The notes: a model not told the origin generated them from the sequence alone. 64,000 nt of DNA from Qipengyuania citrea (GCF_024171405.1 NZ_JALJZT010000002.1:434001-498000), one strand, 5' to 3'. Shown: positions 29,578-40,386, counted from the stretch's first letter. A program made the numbers and translations.

Positions 29578-30606
29578 TCAGGGAAGCAGCAGCGAGGAAT
29601 CGCCATAGCTGTAGAAGCGGTATTCCTGCGCAATGGCGTGCTCATAGGCAGCCATCATCCGGTCGCGCCCCATCAACGCGCTCACGAGCATCATCAGCGT
29701 CGATTTGGGCAGGTGGAAATTGGTCATCAGCCCGTCGATCGCGCGAAACCGGTAACCCGGCGTGATGAAGATGGCCGTATCGCCCGCAAACGGCTGGATC
29801 ACGCCGTCTTCGCCCGTCGCGCTTTCGAGCAGGCGCAGGCTGGTGGTGCCGACCGCGATGACCCTGCCGCCGGCCTCGCGCACTGCATTGAGCCGGTCGG
29901 CTACTGCAGGTTCGATCTGGCCCCATTCGGCATGCATCGCATGGTCGTCGGTGTCGTCCGCCTTGACCGGGAGGAAAGTCCCTGCCCCGACATGCAGCGT
30001 GAGTGTTTCGGTCCCAACCCCCGCTTCAGCCAGCAAAGCCATTAGCTCGGGCGTGAAATGCAGCGCGGCGGTGGGTGCGGCGACCGCGCCATCTTCCTGC
30101 GCGAACATGGTCTGGTAGTCTTCGCGGTCGCGCGCGTCGGTGGGGCGCTTGCCGGCGATATAGGGCGGCAGCGGCATCCGCCCTGCCCGCTCGAGCAGGA
30201 CCTCGACCGGTTCATCGCCCCCGAAGGCGAGCACGAAGCTGCCATCGGGCAGCCGTTCTTCGGCGAGCGCGGTCACCCCGCCGCCGAATTCGGCGATATC
30301 GCCGACCCGCAATCTCTTGGCATTGCGCACGAAGGCCTGCCAGCGGCGCAAGTCGATCCGCTTGTGCAGCGTGGCACCGATCCTGGCTTCGCCCCGACGT
30401 CCTTCAAGCTGCGCCGGGATCACGCGCGTATCGTTGAACACCAGCACATCGCCCGCGCGCAGCATGTGCGGCAGGTCGCGTACGCCGCGATCCTCGAAGG
30501 GGCCTTCCCCGCGGACGACGAGCATGCGCGCAGCATCGCGCGGACGCGCCGGGCGCAGCGCAATCCGTTCGGGCGGGAGTTCGAAATCGAAGAGGTCGAC
30601 TTTCAT
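29578..30606 (-). CDS. queA: S-adenosylmethionine:tRNA ribosyltransferase-isomerase QueA
   Basis: QueA transfers the ribosyl part of SAM to preQ1-tRNA to make epoxyqueuosine. The 342-residue product has [27 protein letters not shown] at the N terminus, [64 protein letters not shown] and [17 protein letters not shown]. These match the family throughout. Together with tgt it gives two steps of queuosine synthesis in this window. The cyclophilin gene lies upstream on the same strand, 37 bases away. Confidence 0.98.
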   Translation of the reverse strand: MKVDLFDFELPPERIALRPARPRDAARMLVVRGEGPFEDRGVRDLPHMLRAGDVLVFNDTRVIPAQLEGRRGEARIGATLHKRIDLRRWQAFVRNAKRLRVGDIAEFGGGVTALAEERLPDGSFVLAFGGDEPVEVLLERAGRMPLPPYIAGKRPTDARDREDYQTMFAQEDGAVAAPTAALHFTPELMALLAEAGVGTETLTLHVGAGTFLPVKADDTDDHAMHAEWGQIEPAVADRLNAVREAGGRVIAVGTTSLRLLESATGEDGVIQPFAGDTAIFITPGYRFRAIDGLMTNFHLPKSTLMMLVSALMGRDRMMAAYEHAIAQEYRFYSYGDSSLLLP

Positions 30607-30643
30607 CGCGCCGCCCCTAGTCCGGGTGCGGCGCGATGGAAAG

Positions 30644-31342
30644 TCAGTTGCCGATCGGCGCGTTCAGATCGCTGGCCGAAATCTCCGCATCGGGCACGCT
30701 TGGCGCGGGCATGGCGGGGACCGGCTTGTTGTCCGCCGCGATCGACGCTTGGAGGATCCGCGTGGGGTTCGCGGGCGGCTCGCCGCGCTCGATCGCGTCG
30801 ACGGCGGCCATATTGGCAATGACGCGGCCGAAATTGGTGTAATTCTCGTCGAGGTTGAAGCGCGGGTAGAAGACGAGGAAGAACTGGCTGTTCGCGCTGT
30901 CGGGGCTGGCCGAGCGCGCCATCGACACGCTCCCGCGGACATGCGGCATGCGGTGGAATTCCTCCGCAATGTCGGGCAATTCCGAACCGCCGGTGCCGGT
31001 CCCGGTCGGATCGCCGGTCTGCGCCATGAACCCGTCGATCACACGGTGAAAGATGATCCCGTCATAGAACCCCTGCCGGGTCAGCGTCTTGACCCGCTCG
31101 ACATGGTTGGGTGCCCAGTCGGGCTTCAGCCGGATCGATACGCGTTCGCCATTCGACAGGTCGAGCAGCAGGATGTTTTCGCGGTCCTCGGTCACGTCGA
31201 AATTGACCGGCGTGAATACGCGCGTATCGGCTTCCGCTTCGGCGGCAACCGTCGGGTCAGCTTCCTGCGCTTGGGCGGCAAAGGGGGCCGCAGCAAGCGA
31301 AAGCGTGGCAGCAATGGCAAGCGAAGTCTTGAGCATCGTCAT
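30644..31342 (-). CDS. Periplasmic cyclophilin-type peptidyl-prolyl isomerase
   Basis: The 232-residue product has a signal peptide ([19 protein letters not shown]) and a single cyclophilin domain: [29 protein letters not shown] carries the active-site Arg-Phe-type region, and [14 protein letters not shown] is the second signature. The C-terminal 35 residues are a Pro/Ala-rich tail. It should act on prolyl bonds of exported proteins. The ATG at 31342 is used; MLKT at 31336 is equally possible. It lies 77 bases after coaD on the same strand. Confidence 0.94.
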   Translation of the reverse strand: MTMLKTSLAIAATLSLAAAPFAAQAQEADPTVAAEAEADTRVFTPVNFDVTEDRENILLLDLSNGERVSIRLKPDWAPNHVERVKTLTRQGFYDGIIFHRVIDGFMAQTGDPTGTGTGGSELPDIAEEFHRMPHVRGSVSMARSASPDSANSQFFLVFYPRFNLDENYTNFGRVIANMAAVDAIERGEPPANPTRILQASIAADNKPVPAMPAPSVPDAEISASDLNAPIGN

Positions 31343-31419
31343 TCCGTAGCAATGTCCTGGATGGCGGATCGTCTAGCGACCGGCGTCTGTCGGTTCAATG
31401 AATAGCTTGGGTAGCCGCG

Positions 31420-31929
31420 TCAGCCGCCGCGGGGGCCGAGCTTCTGCACCCGCGCCTCGACATCGGCGCGCACGGCGGGGGTCACGAACTTCCCGATCGG
31501 GCCGCCGTAGAAAGCGATTTCCTTGACCAGACGGCTGGCGATCGGCTGCAGTTCGACATCGGCCATCAGGAAGACGGTTTCGATCTGGTCGTTGAGCTGC
31601 CGGTTCATGCCCGTGAGCTGGTATTCATATTCGAAATCGGTCACGCCGCGGATTCCGCGGATGACGATGCCCGCACCCATCTGCTGGGCAAAGTCCATCA
31701 GCAGCGAATTGAAGCCGACCACGCGGATGCTCTGGCTCTTGATGCCCGCTACTTCGCGTTCGACCATGGCGATACGCTCGTCATCGTCGAACATGGGCGA
31801 CTTGGCGATATTGGTGGTGACACCGATGATCAGCTCGTCGACCAGCTTCGCGCCGCGCTCGATTATATCCATATGCCCGAGCGTGATCGGATCGAAGGTC
31901 CCCGGGTAAATGCCGATACGCTTGGCCAT
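31420..31929 (-). CDS. coaD: Pantetheine-phosphate adenylyltransferase
   Basis: CoaD makes dephospho-CoA from 4'-phosphopantetheine and ATP, the penultimate step of coenzyme A synthesis. The 169-residue product has the nucleotidyltransferase motif GTFDPITLGH (TLGH at residues 16-19), VVGFNSLLMDFA, IRGIRGVTDFEYEYQ and a C-terminal ISS-type region altered to EIAFYGGPIGKFV. The start overlaps the ispA stop by one base (TAATG), so it is coupled to ispA. Confidence 0.98.
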   Translation of the reverse strand: MAKRIGIYPGTFDPITLGHMDIIERGAKLVDELIIGVTTNIAKSPMFDDDERIAMVEREVAGIKSQSIRVVGFNSLLMDFAQQMGAGIVIRGIRGVTDFEYEYQLTGMNRQLNDQIETVFLMADVELQPIASRLVKEIAFYGGPIGKFVTPAVRADVEARVQKLGPRGG

Positions 31930-32837
31930 TAATGATCCCTCTTCACGATGAAACGCGCCAGCTCAACCAGCAGCCGCGCATCCTCGCCATGGCTGGCAAG
32001 GTGCCGTCCGGCCTGTTCGACCAGCATGGTCGCCTGCGCGCGCGCCTGTTCGACGCCCATCAGCGTGACGAATGTCTGCTTGCCCTGCACCTCGTCCTTG
32101 CGCAGCGCCTTGCCGGCGCGTTCTTCGTCGCCTTCGACGTCGAGCAGGTCGTCGGCGATCTGGAAGGCGAGGCCGATATCGCGGGCATAGGCGCGCAAAT
32201 GCGCCCGTCCTTCGGGCGGTACCCGGCCGAGCACGGCCCCCATCTCCACGCTGGCAGCGAGCAGTGCGCCCGTCTTGAGCTGCTGGAGGCGCGTGATCTG
32301 GCGCAGGTCGTAGGCCTGTTCTTCGGACATGATATCCATCATCTGGCCGCCCGCCATACCGTCATGACCGCTGGCGCGGGCGAGCGTGGCGACCAGCTCG
32401 GCGCGGACGAAGGGATCGGTGCTGGTATCGGGCTGGCTCAGGATATCGAAAGCCAAGGCATGCAGGCAATCCCCCGCGAGCACGGCGGTCGCTTCGTCGA
32501 AGGCGGTGTGCACGGTGGGTTTGCCGTGCCGCAATTCGTCATCGTCCATGCAGGGTAGATCATCGTGGATCAGCGAATAGGCATGGATCGCCTCGACGGC
32601 GCAGCCGGCATTGATCGCGGCGCTGCGGTTGACCCCGAACAGGTCGGTGGTCGCGACGAGCAGCAGCGGACGCACCCGCTTGCCGCCGCCGATCGCGGCA
32701 TAGCGCATCGCCTCGACCAGTCGCGCGCGGGTATCGTCGGGGACGGGAAGAAACGCGTCGAACGCGCTATCGATATCGGCCTGGACCCGCTCGAACGCGT
32801 CGCCAAGCAGGTCGGGCAGCGCGGTAACCACCGTCAC
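31929..32837 (-). CDS. ispA: Polyprenyl synthetase (farnesyl diphosphate synthase type)
   Basis: IspA condenses isopentenyl diphosphate with DMAPP and GPP to farnesyl diphosphate. The 302-residue product has GGGKRVRPLL, the first aspartate-rich motif in HDDLPCMDDDELRHG, KTGALLAASVEMGA and the second motif QIADDLLDVEGDEE. The start is GTG 32837, which overlaps the xseB stop as GTGA; upstream extension runs into xseB. The xseB-ispA order is the usual proteobacterial one, although dxs is not next to it here. Chain length is inferred from the family. Confidence 0.94.
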   Translation of the reverse strand: MTVVTALPDLLGDAFERVQADIDSAFDAFLPVPDDTRARLVEAMRYAAIGGGKRVRPLLLVATTDLFGVNRSAAINAGCAVEAIHAYSLIHDDLPCMDDDELRHGKPTVHTAFDEATAVLAGDCLHALAFDILSQPDTSTDPFVRAELVATLARASGHDGMAGGQMMDIMSEEQAYDLRQITRLQQLKTGALLAASVEMGAVLGRVPPEGRAHLRAYARDIGLAFQIADDLLDVEGDEERAGKALRKDEVQGKQTFVTLMGVEQARAQATMLVEQAGRHLASHGEDARLLVELARFIVKRDH

Positions 32838-33091
32838 GCGGCGCCGCCTGCATCGAAGGGCTCGGTGCCCGCCGGTTTGCCATCGGCGCCGGCCACGATC
32901 TTCTCGATCCGCGCCTGCGCCGCATCGAGCCGCGCCTGGCACGCCTTGCGCAGTTTTTCACCACGCTCGTAGAGATCGATGCTCTCGTCCAGCGGTACAT
33001 CGCCGCTCTCAAGCCGGCGAACCACACCCTCGAGTTCGCGCAATGCCTGCTCGAAGCTCAAATCCGAAATCTGTGACTGTTCCTCTGCCAT
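32834..33091 (-). CDS. xseB: Exodeoxyribonuclease VII small subunit
   Basis: XseB associates with XseA to form the single-strand-specific exonuclease VII. The 85-residue product shows LSFEQALRELEGVVRRLESGDVPLDESIDLYERGEKLRKACQARLDAAQARIEKI, the family signature, followed by a short variable tail. The ATG at 33091 was chosen because the earlier in-frame Met adds residues without family similarity. It is first in the unit xseB-ispA-coaD. Confidence 0.97.
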   Translation of the reverse strand: MAEEQSQISDLSFEQALRELEGVVRRLESGDVPLDESIDLYERGEKLRKACQARLDAAQARIEKIVAGADGKPAGTEPFDAGGAA

Positions 33092-33153
33092 CGCAGGCAA
33101 GCATTGACGGTCCGCCTGCGCGCGGTCAAGTAAACCCAAACGGGGGAGCCAAT

Positions 33154-33549
33154 ATGACGTGGATTGTCGCTGTCATCGCTGTGGCGTTGGTGTTCGGGGC
33201 CTTGGATGCGGTGTGGCTGAGTTGGGCCGGACCCAATTTCTATCGCCCCAAACTCGGCGATCTGCTGGCGGACAGTTTCCGCATAGCGCCGGCGCTGGTG
33301 TTCTATGCGGCCTATGTCGCCGCAGTGGTCTGGTTCGCCGTGCGCCCGGGCCTCGCCAACGGGATCGCATCTGCCGCGATCAATGGCGCCCTGCTCGGCG
33401 CGATCTGTTATGCGACCTATGATTTGACCAACCAGGCCACGCTGCGGAACTGGTCGACCACGGTTACCATCGCCGACATCGTCTGGGGCGCGTTCGCTAC
33501 GGCAGTCGCGGCAAGCGCAGCCACTTTTGCCGCCGACAAGTTCGGCTAG
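33154..33549 (+). CDS. DUF2177 family membrane protein
   Basis: The 131-residue product has four membrane segments. Its first helix contains ALDAVWLSWAGPNFYRPKLGDLLAD and the third ICYATYDLTNQATLRNWS, both characteristic of DUF2177, a family of small inner-membrane proteins of unknown function. It is divergent from xseB (62-base gap) and is followed 3 bases later by another membrane protein gene, so the two are probably co-transcribed. Confidence 0.88.
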   Translation: MTWIVAVIAVALVFGALDAVWLSWAGPNFYRPKLGDLLADSFRIAPALVFYAAYVAAVVWFAVRPGLANGIASAAINGALLGAICYATYDLTNQATLRNWSTTVTIADIVWGAFATAVAASAATFAADKFG

Positions 33550-33552
33550 ACC

Positions 33553-34224
33553 ATGTTCATCGGCCATTTCGCCCCCGCTTTGCTGGCCCGCGGAATCACT
33601 GAGGATGCGCCCAAGCTCGGCGTGCTGTTCATCGCCGCGCAGCTGGTCGACTGGGCATTCTTCACATTCGCGATATTCGGCATCGAGCAGCTTCGCATCG
33701 TGCCCGGCATCACCGAGATGAATCCCTACGATCTCGTCTTCATGCCCTATTCGCACAGCCTCCTCGCGACGGCCGGCTGGGCACTGGTCTTTGGCGTGGT
33801 CGTCGGGGTCGTCCTGCGCAACATGGTCGCTGCCGCATGGGGTGCGATCGTCGTTCTCAGCCATTGGCTGCTCGACCTGCTGGTCCATCGCCCCGACCTG
33901 ACGATCGCGGGGGGCGAGGACAAATACGGGCTTGGTCTGTGGAACACGCCCCATATCGAAATGCCGCTGGAGATCGGCCTCGTCCTGCTTGCCTACTGGT
34001 TCTATATCAGCCGGACCAAGGGGCCCGTAATCCCCCCGCTGATCCTGCTTGCGGCCATGCTGCTGTTCCAGGCGATCAACTGGTTCGGACCGCAGCCCGA
34101 AACCGCAGGCGTCGGCATGTATCTCTCGGTCTTCCTGTCCTATGGGATCCTGACCGCCATGGCCTTCTGGGTGCAATCGACACGGTGGCATAAAAACCAG
34201 CGGGGTCTGGCGGTCGCGGGCTAG
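33553..34224 (+). CDS. Unknown polytopic membrane protein (YdjM-like)
   Basis: The 223-residue product has about six membrane segments. Histidine-containing motifs [11 protein letters not shown] at the start, [14 protein letters not shown] and [17 protein letters not shown] are placed like the metal-binding histidines of YdjM/DUF457-type membrane metal-dependent hydrolases, though I would not claim catalysis. It starts 3 bases after the DUF2177 gene. The function is unknown. purL begins 19 bases downstream, so read-through into purL is possible. Confidence 0.75.
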   Translation: MFIGHFAPALLARGITEDAPKLGVLFIAAQLVDWAFFTFAIFGIEQLRIVPGITEMNPYDLVFMPYSHSLLATAGWALVFGVVVGVVLRNMVAAAWGAIVVLSHWLLDLLVHRPDLTIAGGEDKYGLGLWNTPHIEMPLEIGLVLLAYWFYISRTKGPVIPPLILLAAMLLFQAINWFGPQPETAGVGMYLSVFLSYGILTAMAFWVQSTRWHKNQRGLAVAG

Positions 34225-34243
34225 CGGGGCTAAGCGCGCGCGC

Positions 34244-36490
34244 ATGGCAACAGTCGAATCCGCGATCACCCCCGAAGTCGTCGAACAGCACGGCCTCAGC
34301 CCCGCAGAATACGAACGCGTCCTGCACGCGCTGGGCCGCGAGCCCAATCTGGTGGAGCTGGGCATCTTCTCGGTCATGTGGTCCGAGCATTGCAGCTACA
34401 AGAGCTCGCGGCTGCATCTCAAGAAACTGCCGACCGAGGCGCCCTGGGTAATCTGCGGCCCCGGCGAGAATGCCGGCGTCATCGATATCGGCGACGGGCA
34501 GGCGGCGATCTTCAAGATGGAGAGCCACAACCATCCGAGCTATATCGAACCCTATCAGGGTGCGGCGACCGGCGTGGGCGGCATCCTGCGCGACGTCTTC
34601 ACCATGGGCGCGCGCCCGGTGGCGAATGCCAATGCGCTGCGCTTCGGGCGCCCCGAGCATCCCAAGATGCAGCACCTGGTCAAGGGCGTCGTCTCCGGCA
34701 TCGGCGGCTATGGCAATTGCGTGGGCGTGCCCACCGTATGCGGCGAAACCAATTTCCATCCCGCCTATGACGGCAATATCCTCGTCAATGCGATGACGGT
34801 GGGCGTGGCCGACCAGGACAAGATCTTCTATTCCGCCGCCACCGGCGTGGGCAATCCGATCGTCTATGTCGGATCGAAGACCGGCCGCGACGGCATTCAC
34901 GGCGCGACCATGGCCAGCGCCGATTTCGAGGAAGACGCCGACGCCAAGCGCCCCACCGTGCAGGTGGGCGACCCCTTCACCGAGAAGCTGCTGATCGAGG
35001 CCTGCCTCGAACTCATGGCGACCGACGCGATCGTCGCGATCCAGGATATGGGCGCCGCGGGCCTGACCTCTTCCAGCGTAGAAATGGCGACCAATGGCAA
35101 GGCCGGCATCCGTCTCGATATGAACAAGGTGCCGTGCCGCGAAGACGGCATGACGCCCTACGAGATGATGCTGAGCGAAAGCCAGGAGCGGATGCTCATG
35201 GTCCTCAAGCCCGGCAAGGAAGCCATGGCGCAGGCCATCTTCGACAAGTGGGAGCTCGATTTCGCGATCATCGGCGAGGTCACCGATACGCAGCACATGG
35301 TGCTCGAATTCGATGGCGAGGTCGTGTGCGACATTCCGCTCGGCCCACTGGCAGCCGACGCACCCGAATACGACCGGCCCTACCTGTCCAAGGAAGACTA
35401 TACTGCCTGGGCGGGCATTGCGCCGATGCGCGAGCGTCCCGACACCGGCGATGTCGGCGGCGACGTGATGAAGCTGCTCGCCTCACCCAACCTGTCCTCG
35501 CGCCGCTGGATCGCCGAGCAATACGACAGCCAGGTCGGCGCGGATACCCTGCAGACCGGCGGCGATGCCGGTGTCGTCCGCGTGCATGGAACGAAGAAGG
35601 CGCTCGCGATCACCACCGATTGCACCCCGCGCTATGTTCATGCCGATCCCTATGAAGGCGGCAAGCAGGCGATTGCCGAGGCCTACCGCAATCTGTGCGC
35701 GGTCGGCGCGCGCCCGCTGGCGGTGACCAATTGCCTCAATTTCGCCAACCCGCAGCGCCCCGAGATCATGAGCCAGTTCGTCCACGCGCTCGAAGGTATG
35801 GGTGCCGCCTGCCGCGTGCTCGACTTCCCGATCGTGTCGGGCAATGTCTCGCTCTACAATGAAAGCAAGGCGACCGGGGGTGGCAGCGCGATCCTGCCCA
35901 CGCCCGCGATCGGCGGCGTCGGCCTGATCGACGACTACGACCGCATGATGACCATGCCGTTCAAGGCAGCGGGCGAAGCGATCTACCTGATCCGCGCCGA
36001 ACACTGGGCGACCCCCGATCCCGAACGCTCGCATCTGGGCAAATCGCTGTGGCTGTCCGAAATCCATGGCCGCGACGAAGGCCGCACCCCGCCGACCGAC
36101 CTCACCGTTGAGAAGAACGCGGGCCGGATCGTGCGCCAGCTGATTGCCGACGGGCTGGTCAGCGCCGTGCATGATGTGTCCGATGGCGGACTGGCGATTG
36201 CGCTGGCCGAAATGGCGATGGCGGGCGGGATCGGTGCCGAGGTCGAATGGCATCAGGACTATACGCAGGCGCAGTGGTGGTTCGGCGAGGATCAGGGCCG
36301 GTATGTGGTGACCGTGCCCGATACCGAGGCGCTCAACCGCGCGCTGGCCAAAGGCACCGAGAGCGATGAAACCGCCTCGATCGGGTTCCGCCGCATCGGC
36401 AAGACCGGCGGCAGCACGCTGTTCGGCAAGAACGTCGATGAAATGCGTGCCGCGCACCAGAGCTTCTTCGCCGACTGGATGGAAGGCTGA
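34244..36490 (+). CDS. purL: Phosphoribosylformylglycinamidine synthase subunit PurL
   Basis: PurL, with PurS and PurQ, makes FGAM from FGAR, ATP and glutamine in purine synthesis. At 748 residues this is the small PurL form. Visible motifs: [40 protein letters not shown]-type ATP-binding region, [12 protein letters not shown], and in the second half GNVSLYNES and [18 protein letters not shown]. The two-fold AIRS-like repeat is complete. PurS and PurQ are not in this window. Confidence 0.98.
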   Translation: MATVESAITPEVVEQHGLSPAEYERVLHALGREPNLVELGIFSVMWSEHCSYKSSRLHLKKLPTEAPWVICGPGENAGVIDIGDGQAAIFKMESHNHPSYIEPYQGAATGVGGILRDVFTMGARPVANANALRFGRPEHPKMQHLVKGVVSGIGGYGNCVGVPTVCGETNFHPAYDGNILVNAMTVGVADQDKIFYSAATGVGNPIVYVGSKTGRDGIHGATMASADFEEDADAKRPTVQVGDPFTEKLLIEACLELMATDAIVAIQDMGAAGLTSSSVEMATNGKAGIRLDMNKVPCREDGMTPYEMMLSESQERMLMVLKPGKEAMAQAIFDKWELDFAIIGEVTDTQHMVLEFDGEVVCDIPLGPLAADAPEYDRPYLSKEDYTAWAGIAPMRERPDTGDVGGDVMKLLASPNLSSRRWIAEQYDSQVGADTLQTGGDAGVVRVHGTKKALAITTDCTPRYVHADPYEGGKQAIAEAYRNLCAVGARPLAVTNCLNFANPQRPEIMSQFVHALEGMGAACRVLDFPIVSGNVSLYNESKATGGGSAILPTPAIGGVGLIDDYDRMMTMPFKAAGEAIYLIRAEHWATPDPERSHLGKSLWLSEIHGRDEGRTPPTDLTVEKNAGRIVRQLIADGLVSAVHDVSDGGLAIALAEMAMAGGIGAEVEWHQDYTQAQWWFGEDQGRYVVTVPDTEALNRALAKGTESDETASIGFRRIGKTGGSTLFGKNVDEMRAAHQSFFADWMEG

Positions 36491-36494
36491 CGCG

Positions 36495-36902
36495 GTGGCG
36501 GCGGGCTATTCCAACACGCCGCTGGCGAAAAAACTCAGCCTGCGCGACGGGCAACGGGTGTGGTTCGATGACATGCCCGAGGCCATCCAGGACGATATTG
36601 GCGAATACGCGCTCGAGCTGACCTTCGTCGGCGGACCGGAGGAAGGCCCGGACGCTGCGCATATCTTCGTTACCGAACGGACGCAGCTGGAAGCGAAACT
36701 GGTGACGCTGCGCGACCACATGGCGCGCGACGGGCATGTCTGGGTCAGCTGGCCCAAGCAGGCCGCGAAGCTGCCGACCGACATCACCGAGGACACTATT
36801 CGCGAAGTCGCGCTCCCGCTGGGCCTTGTCGACACCAAGGTCTGTGCGGTGGACGAGGTCTGGTCGGGCCTCAAGCTGGTGATCCGCAAGGAATTGCGCT
36901 GA
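36495..36902 (+). CDS. DUF3052 family protein
   Basis: The 135-residue product ([81 protein letters not shown]) matches the DUF3052 family, which has a WxSWPK motif and no known activity. The start is GTG 36495, four bases after the purL stop, because no ATG lies closer to the conserved start and upstream frames belong to purL. It is probably co-transcribed with purL. Confidence 0.88.
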   Translation: MAAGYSNTPLAKKLSLRDGQRVWFDDMPEAIQDDIGEYALELTFVGGPEEGPDAAHIFVTERTQLEAKLVTLRDHMARDGHVWVSWPKQAAKLPTDITEDTIREVALPLGLVDTKVCAVDEVWSGLKLVIRKELR

Positions 36903-36928
36903 CCCCTGCATGGGCTAGAACATCGCCC

Positions 36929-37600
36929 ATGCGCGACCATGACACCGTCCCCTATTCGCTCCCCGACCTGCCCGACGAGGACCGCATCGCCCGCGCCCGG
37001 GCCCTGCGCGACCGATTCAAACAACGCCGTAGTTGCCGCTATTTCTCGGACCGGCCGGTTCCGCGCGCGATTATCGAGGCGGCGATCGAGGCCGCCGGCA
37101 GCGCTCCCAATGGCGCGAACCACCAGCCCTGGCATTTCGCGGTGGTCTCGTCCCCCGACAAAAAGCGCGCAATCCGCGAGGCGGCTGAAGCCGAAGAACG
37201 CAGTTTCTATGCCGGCAAGGCAAGCGGTGAATGGCTCGACGCGCTGGCCCCGCTCGGAACCGACGCGGACAAGCCCTTTCTCGAAACCGCCCCCTGGCTG
37301 ATCGTGGTCTTCGCCCAGCGCAAGGGCGGGATCGAGGAAGACGGCAACACCCAGAACTATTACGTCAATGAAAGCGTCGGGATCGCCTGCGGCATGCTTA
37401 TCGCGGCGCTGCACGAAGCGGGGCTCGCCACGCTGACGCATACGCCCTCGCCCATGGGATTCCTGCGCGAATTATGCGGTCGGCCCGATCACGAGAAGCC
37501 GCTGATGGTGGTGGTCGTCGGGCACCCGGCTCAAGGTGCCACTGTCCCCGCGCATGCGCTGAGGAAGAAACCGCTGGAACAGATTTCCAGCTGGCTGTGA
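36929..37600 (+). CDS. Nitroreductase-fold protein of iodotyrosine-deiodinase type
   Basis: The 223-residue flavoprotein has the FMN motif [13 protein letters not shown] near residues 34-46, [13 protein letters not shown], a lid region [30 protein letters not shown], and [33 protein letters not shown]. The lid with Glu-Glu...Tyr and the THTPSP motif followed by RP..EK resembles iodotyrosine deiodinase (IYD), a reductive dehalogenase, more than NfsB-type nitroreductases; bacteria do have IYD homologues. The actual substrate is unknown. It converges on the coq4-like gene with two bases between. Confidence 0.88.
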   Translation: MRDHDTVPYSLPDLPDEDRIARARALRDRFKQRRSCRYFSDRPVPRAIIEAAIEAAGSAPNGANHQPWHFAVVSSPDKKRAIREAAEAEERSFYAGKASGEWLDALAPLGTDADKPFLETAPWLIVVFAQRKGGIEEDGNTQNYYVNESVGIACGMLIAALHEAGLATLTHTPSPMGFLRELCGRPDHEKPLMVVVVGHPAQGATVPAHALRKKPLEQISSWL

Positions 37601-37602
37601 TC

Positions 37603-38451
37603 TCAGGCGACTGCAGCTATTTCGTGCTCGGACTGCTGCGCTAGCAAATCGTAGGGGTCGATCCCCTCTGCGCGCCAGACGCGGTGGCATTCCCGATACC
37701 AATTCGGCTCGGGAATGTTCAGTTCGGCGCGCGCTTCTTCGAGGTCCTTGGTCAATAGCTCGCGGATCGAGAGGCCGACCAGCGTGGGACAGGCCGCGCC
37801 GGTACGGTGGGCCTGACGTACCGCCTTCAGGATCGGGGCCGCGCTCTTCACCTGCTGTTTCAGGTGAAACGAGCCTGCATAGCCGAGCAGCAAATGCCCC
37901 TGACTCGGCGCCTGGCCATGGGTGAACAGCAGCACGCACTGTTCGCCCAGCGCATCGCGGCCATAGCCGGTCAACACATGCATCAGATCGTGCGTGTCAC
38001 GCTGGCGGTAACCGAACCACTGGACCAGATCGTCATAGCTGGGACGGCCGGTCTTGTTCGATTCCTCGACCAGTCCGGCAGCGGAGAGACCTTCGCGCTC
38101 CATGAAATCGCAATAGGCCTGCGCGACCGAACCTTGGGGGAGCCGTCGCAGGGCCTCGTGATCGTCGAGGATCGGCGGGAGAAAGGGCTCGCTTGCCCGC
38201 AGCGCCTCGCCATGCGGGCTCAGCGTCAGCGCGCGCACGCGGGGCAGGAATTTGGCGGAGGGCAGCGCGTCGTAGATCCTGAAGACCTCGGCGGTATTTT
38301 CCTTGTCCTTGAGCAGCCGGCGAAAGTGTTTCACCGCCGTAAATGGCCGATAGCGAGCCTTGGGGCGGCGCGGGTGCCGCAGCGGGGTGCCGTCGCGCGC
38401 GGCATCGAGATCGGCGGAATTGAAGGCGCTGCTGGTCATGGGTCTATTCAT
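37603..38451 (-). CDS. coq4: COQ4-type ubiquinone biosynthesis protein
   Basis: The roughly 282-residue product contains the COQ4 signature HDLMHVLTGYGRDALGE, i.e. His154-Asp155-x-x-His158 followed by Glu170, the proposed metal site. COQ4 has been linked to C1 decarboxylation of the ubiquinone precursor ring. Flanking motifs LPQGSVAQAYCDFM and SYDDLVQWFGYRQRDTHDL also fit. The N-terminal 30 residues are variable and the start is uncertain between ATG 38451 and 38439. It is next to serB on the same strand with 56 bases between. Confidence 0.85.
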   Translation of the reverse strand: MNRPMTSSAFNSADLDAARDGTPLRHPRRPKARYRPFTAVKHFRRLLKDKENTAEVFRIYDALPSAKFLPRVRALTLSPHGEALRASEPFLPPILDDHEALRRLPQGSVAQAYCDFMEREGLSAAGLVEESNKTGRPSYDDLVQWFGYRQRDTHDLMHVLTGYGRDALGEQCVLLFTHGQAPSQGHLLLGYAGSFHLKQQVKSAAPILKAVRQAHRTGAACPTLVGLSIRELLTKDLEEARAELNIPEPNWYRECHRVWRAEGIDPYDLLAQQSEHEIAAVA

Positions 38452-38507
38452 ATCAGATCGGTCTTTAACGGAAACCGACCTCCCACGATTGGAAAAGCTC
38501 GCCACGC

Positions 38508-39404
38508 CTATGCCGGGCTGAATTCCTCGACCCACTCGCTTTCGGGGATGCCGAACAGCTTGAGGATGGGGGTCAGGCCCGCGCTGGCGATCCGGCCATT
38601 GGCGGCATCGCGCGCCTTGGGCTTGGCGCGGTAGGCAATTCCGTAATCGGCTGCCTGCAGCATGGGGATGTCGTTCGCACCGTCGCCCGTTGCCAGCACC
38701 CGCGCGCCGTCGCCCAGGCCGGTCCGCTCATCCTCCAGCGTCGCCAGCTTGGTCGAGGCATCGCTGACCGGTCCGGCCAGCAGGCCCGTCAACTTGCCCC
38801 CCGCCACGCCGAGACGATTGCCGACCACACGTTCGAAGCCGAGGTCCTGTGCCACCGGGTCGGCGAAATGATGGAAGCCCCCGGTTACCAACACGGTCTT
38901 GCAGCCTTTGCTGCGCAGGGTCGCGGCCAGCGTGCGGGCACCTTCGACCGGGCGAATTCGCTCGCGCAGGCAGCGGTCGATCGCGCTTTCCTCAAGGCCT
39001 TCCAGCAGCCCCACCCGCTCTTTCAGCGCGCTGGTGAAGTCGAGTTCGCCTTGCATCGCGCGCTCGGTGATTGCGGCGACCTGGTCCTTGATCCCCGCAT
39101 AGTCGGCAAGTTCGTCGATGCATTCCTGGCCGATCATCGTGGAATCCATGTCGGACACGAACAGCCGCGGGATCTCGATTTCGTGATCCGCCACGAGAAG
39201 GTCACATTCGCCGAAGTGCTCGACGAGGATCGCGGTAAGCTGCGCGCGGTCGCCATGCGGGAGCGAGAGCTGGAGCACATCGCCGCAGAAGTCGAGCAGC
39301 CCGGCCATCGCCACCGGCATTTCCGCTGCAGCGCAAGCCTGCATTGCTGCATCGAGGCGTGTTTCCACACTCTCCATGTCTGCTATCAGCCGCGCAATGA
39401 GCAC
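38508..39404 (-). CDS. serB: Phosphoserine phosphatase SerB
   Basis: SerB makes serine from phosphoserine. The 298-residue product has a small N-terminal ACT-like region (about residues 1-75), then the HAD catalytic motif SDMDST (Asp85, Asp87), [38 protein letters not shown] and the last motif [12 protein letters not shown]. The start is taken as GTG 39404, giving the usual LIARLIAD N terminus; ATG 39377 would drop nine residues. With the GTG start, its first codon lies inside the divergent miaA gene, so the 5' ends overlap by 8 bases. Confidence 0.95.
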   Translation of the reverse strand: MLIARLIADMESVETRLDAAMQACAAAEMPVAMAGLLDFCGDVLQLSLPHGDRAQLTAILVEHFGECDLLVADHEIEIPRLFVSDMDSTMIGQECIDELADYAGIKDQVAAITERAMQGELDFTSALKERVGLLEGLEESAIDRCLRERIRPVEGARTLAATLRSKGCKTVLVTGGFHHFADPVAQDLGFERVVGNRLGVAGGKLTGLLAGPVSDASTKLATLEDERTGLGDGARVLATGDGANDIPMLQAADYGIAYRAKPKARDAANGRIASAGLTPILKLFGIPESEWVEEFSPA

Positions 39405-40350
39405 CTTGAACCCTCCCGAGAAAAAGCCGGTCGCGCTCATTGCAGGGCCGACCGCGAGCGGCAAGAGCCATCTCGCGGTCGAACTCGCACAGCGACTGGC
39501 GCGTGCCGGGCGGCGCGGGGTCATTGTCAACGCCGATAGCCAGCAGGTCTATCGCGACCTCACGATCCTCTCCGCGCGTCCGACCGTTGGCGAGATGGGC
39601 GGTATAGAGCACCGATTGTTCGGCACCTGGGACGGGGCAGAAGCGTGCTCGGCCGCCGACTGGGCCGTTGCGGCAAAGCAGATGATCGCCGACATTCATG
39701 GCGCAGGGGACGTACCGATCCTCTGCGGGGGAACCGGCCTCTATTTGCGCACGCTGCTCGACGGGATCGCGCCGGTGCCCGAAATCGATCCCGGCATCCG
39801 CGAGGCCGTGCGCGCCTTGCCGCAAGCCGATGCGCGTAGCTCGCTAGAGCGTGAGGATCCTGCCGCCGCTGCCCGCCTAGCCCCCGCCGATGCCACGCGC
39901 ACGGCCCGCGCACTCGAAGTGGTGCGCTCGACCGGTCGCACATTGGCCGAATGGCAGTCGCAGAAGACCGGCGGGATTGCCGGCGACATCGCGCTGCATC
40001 CGCTCATCCTGCTCCCCGATCGCGACTGGCTGAACGCGCGCTGCGACCTGCGTTTCGAACGCATGCTGGACGCGGGCGCGATTGACGAGGTCGAAGCGTT
40101 ACTTGCGCGTGACCTCGATCCCGACTTGCCGGTCATGCGCGCCATTGGGGTGCGCGAGATCGCGGGGATGCTCCAAGGCGAACTATCGCGCGCTCAAGCT
40201 ATCGCCGCTGGCCAGACCGCGACCCGGCAGTATGCCAAACGCCAATATACGTGGTTCCGCAACCAGCCCCCGGATGAATGGCTGCGCGCGGATAACAAAA
40301 CTATTGTCGAGTGCGATTATTTTGTTTCATTGTTTCACGATAACGGTTGA
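39397..40350 (+). CDS. miaA: tRNA dimethylallyltransferase MiaA
   Basis: MiaA adds a dimethylallyl group to A37 of tRNAs reading UNN codons. The 317-residue product has the P-loop GPTASGKS (17-24), [47 protein letters not shown] and [16 protein letters not shown], and the C-terminal [15 protein letters not shown]. The length is normal. Its start codon overlaps the serB start region on the other strand, so the two promoters must lie inside each other's coding sequence. Confidence 0.98.
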   Translation: MSTLNPPEKKPVALIAGPTASGKSHLAVELAQRLARAGRRGVIVNADSQQVYRDLTILSARPTVGEMGGIEHRLFGTWDGAEACSAADWAVAAKQMIADIHGAGDVPILCGGTGLYLRTLLDGIAPVPEIDPGIREAVRALPQADARSSLEREDPAAAARLAPADATRTARALEVVRSTGRTLAEWQSQKTGGIAGDIALHPLILLPDRDWLNARCDLRFERMLDAGAIDEVEALLARDLDPDLPVMRAIGVREIAGMLQGELSRAQAIAAGQTATRQYAKRQYTWFRNQPPDEWLRADNKTIVECDYFVSLFHDNG

Positions 40351-40375
40351 CCACGCAATTCAATGCCCCTATTGG
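40347..40375 (+). promoter_or_regulatory. Candidate promoter of the ilvB operon
   Basis: TTGACC (40347-40352) and TATTGG (40370-40375) are 17 bases apart, overlapping the miaA stop codon. The -35 is good, the -10 moderate. A transcript from here would begin near 40382, just before a strong hairpin. Confidence 0.4.
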
Positions 40376-40386
40376 GTGCCTGTCGG

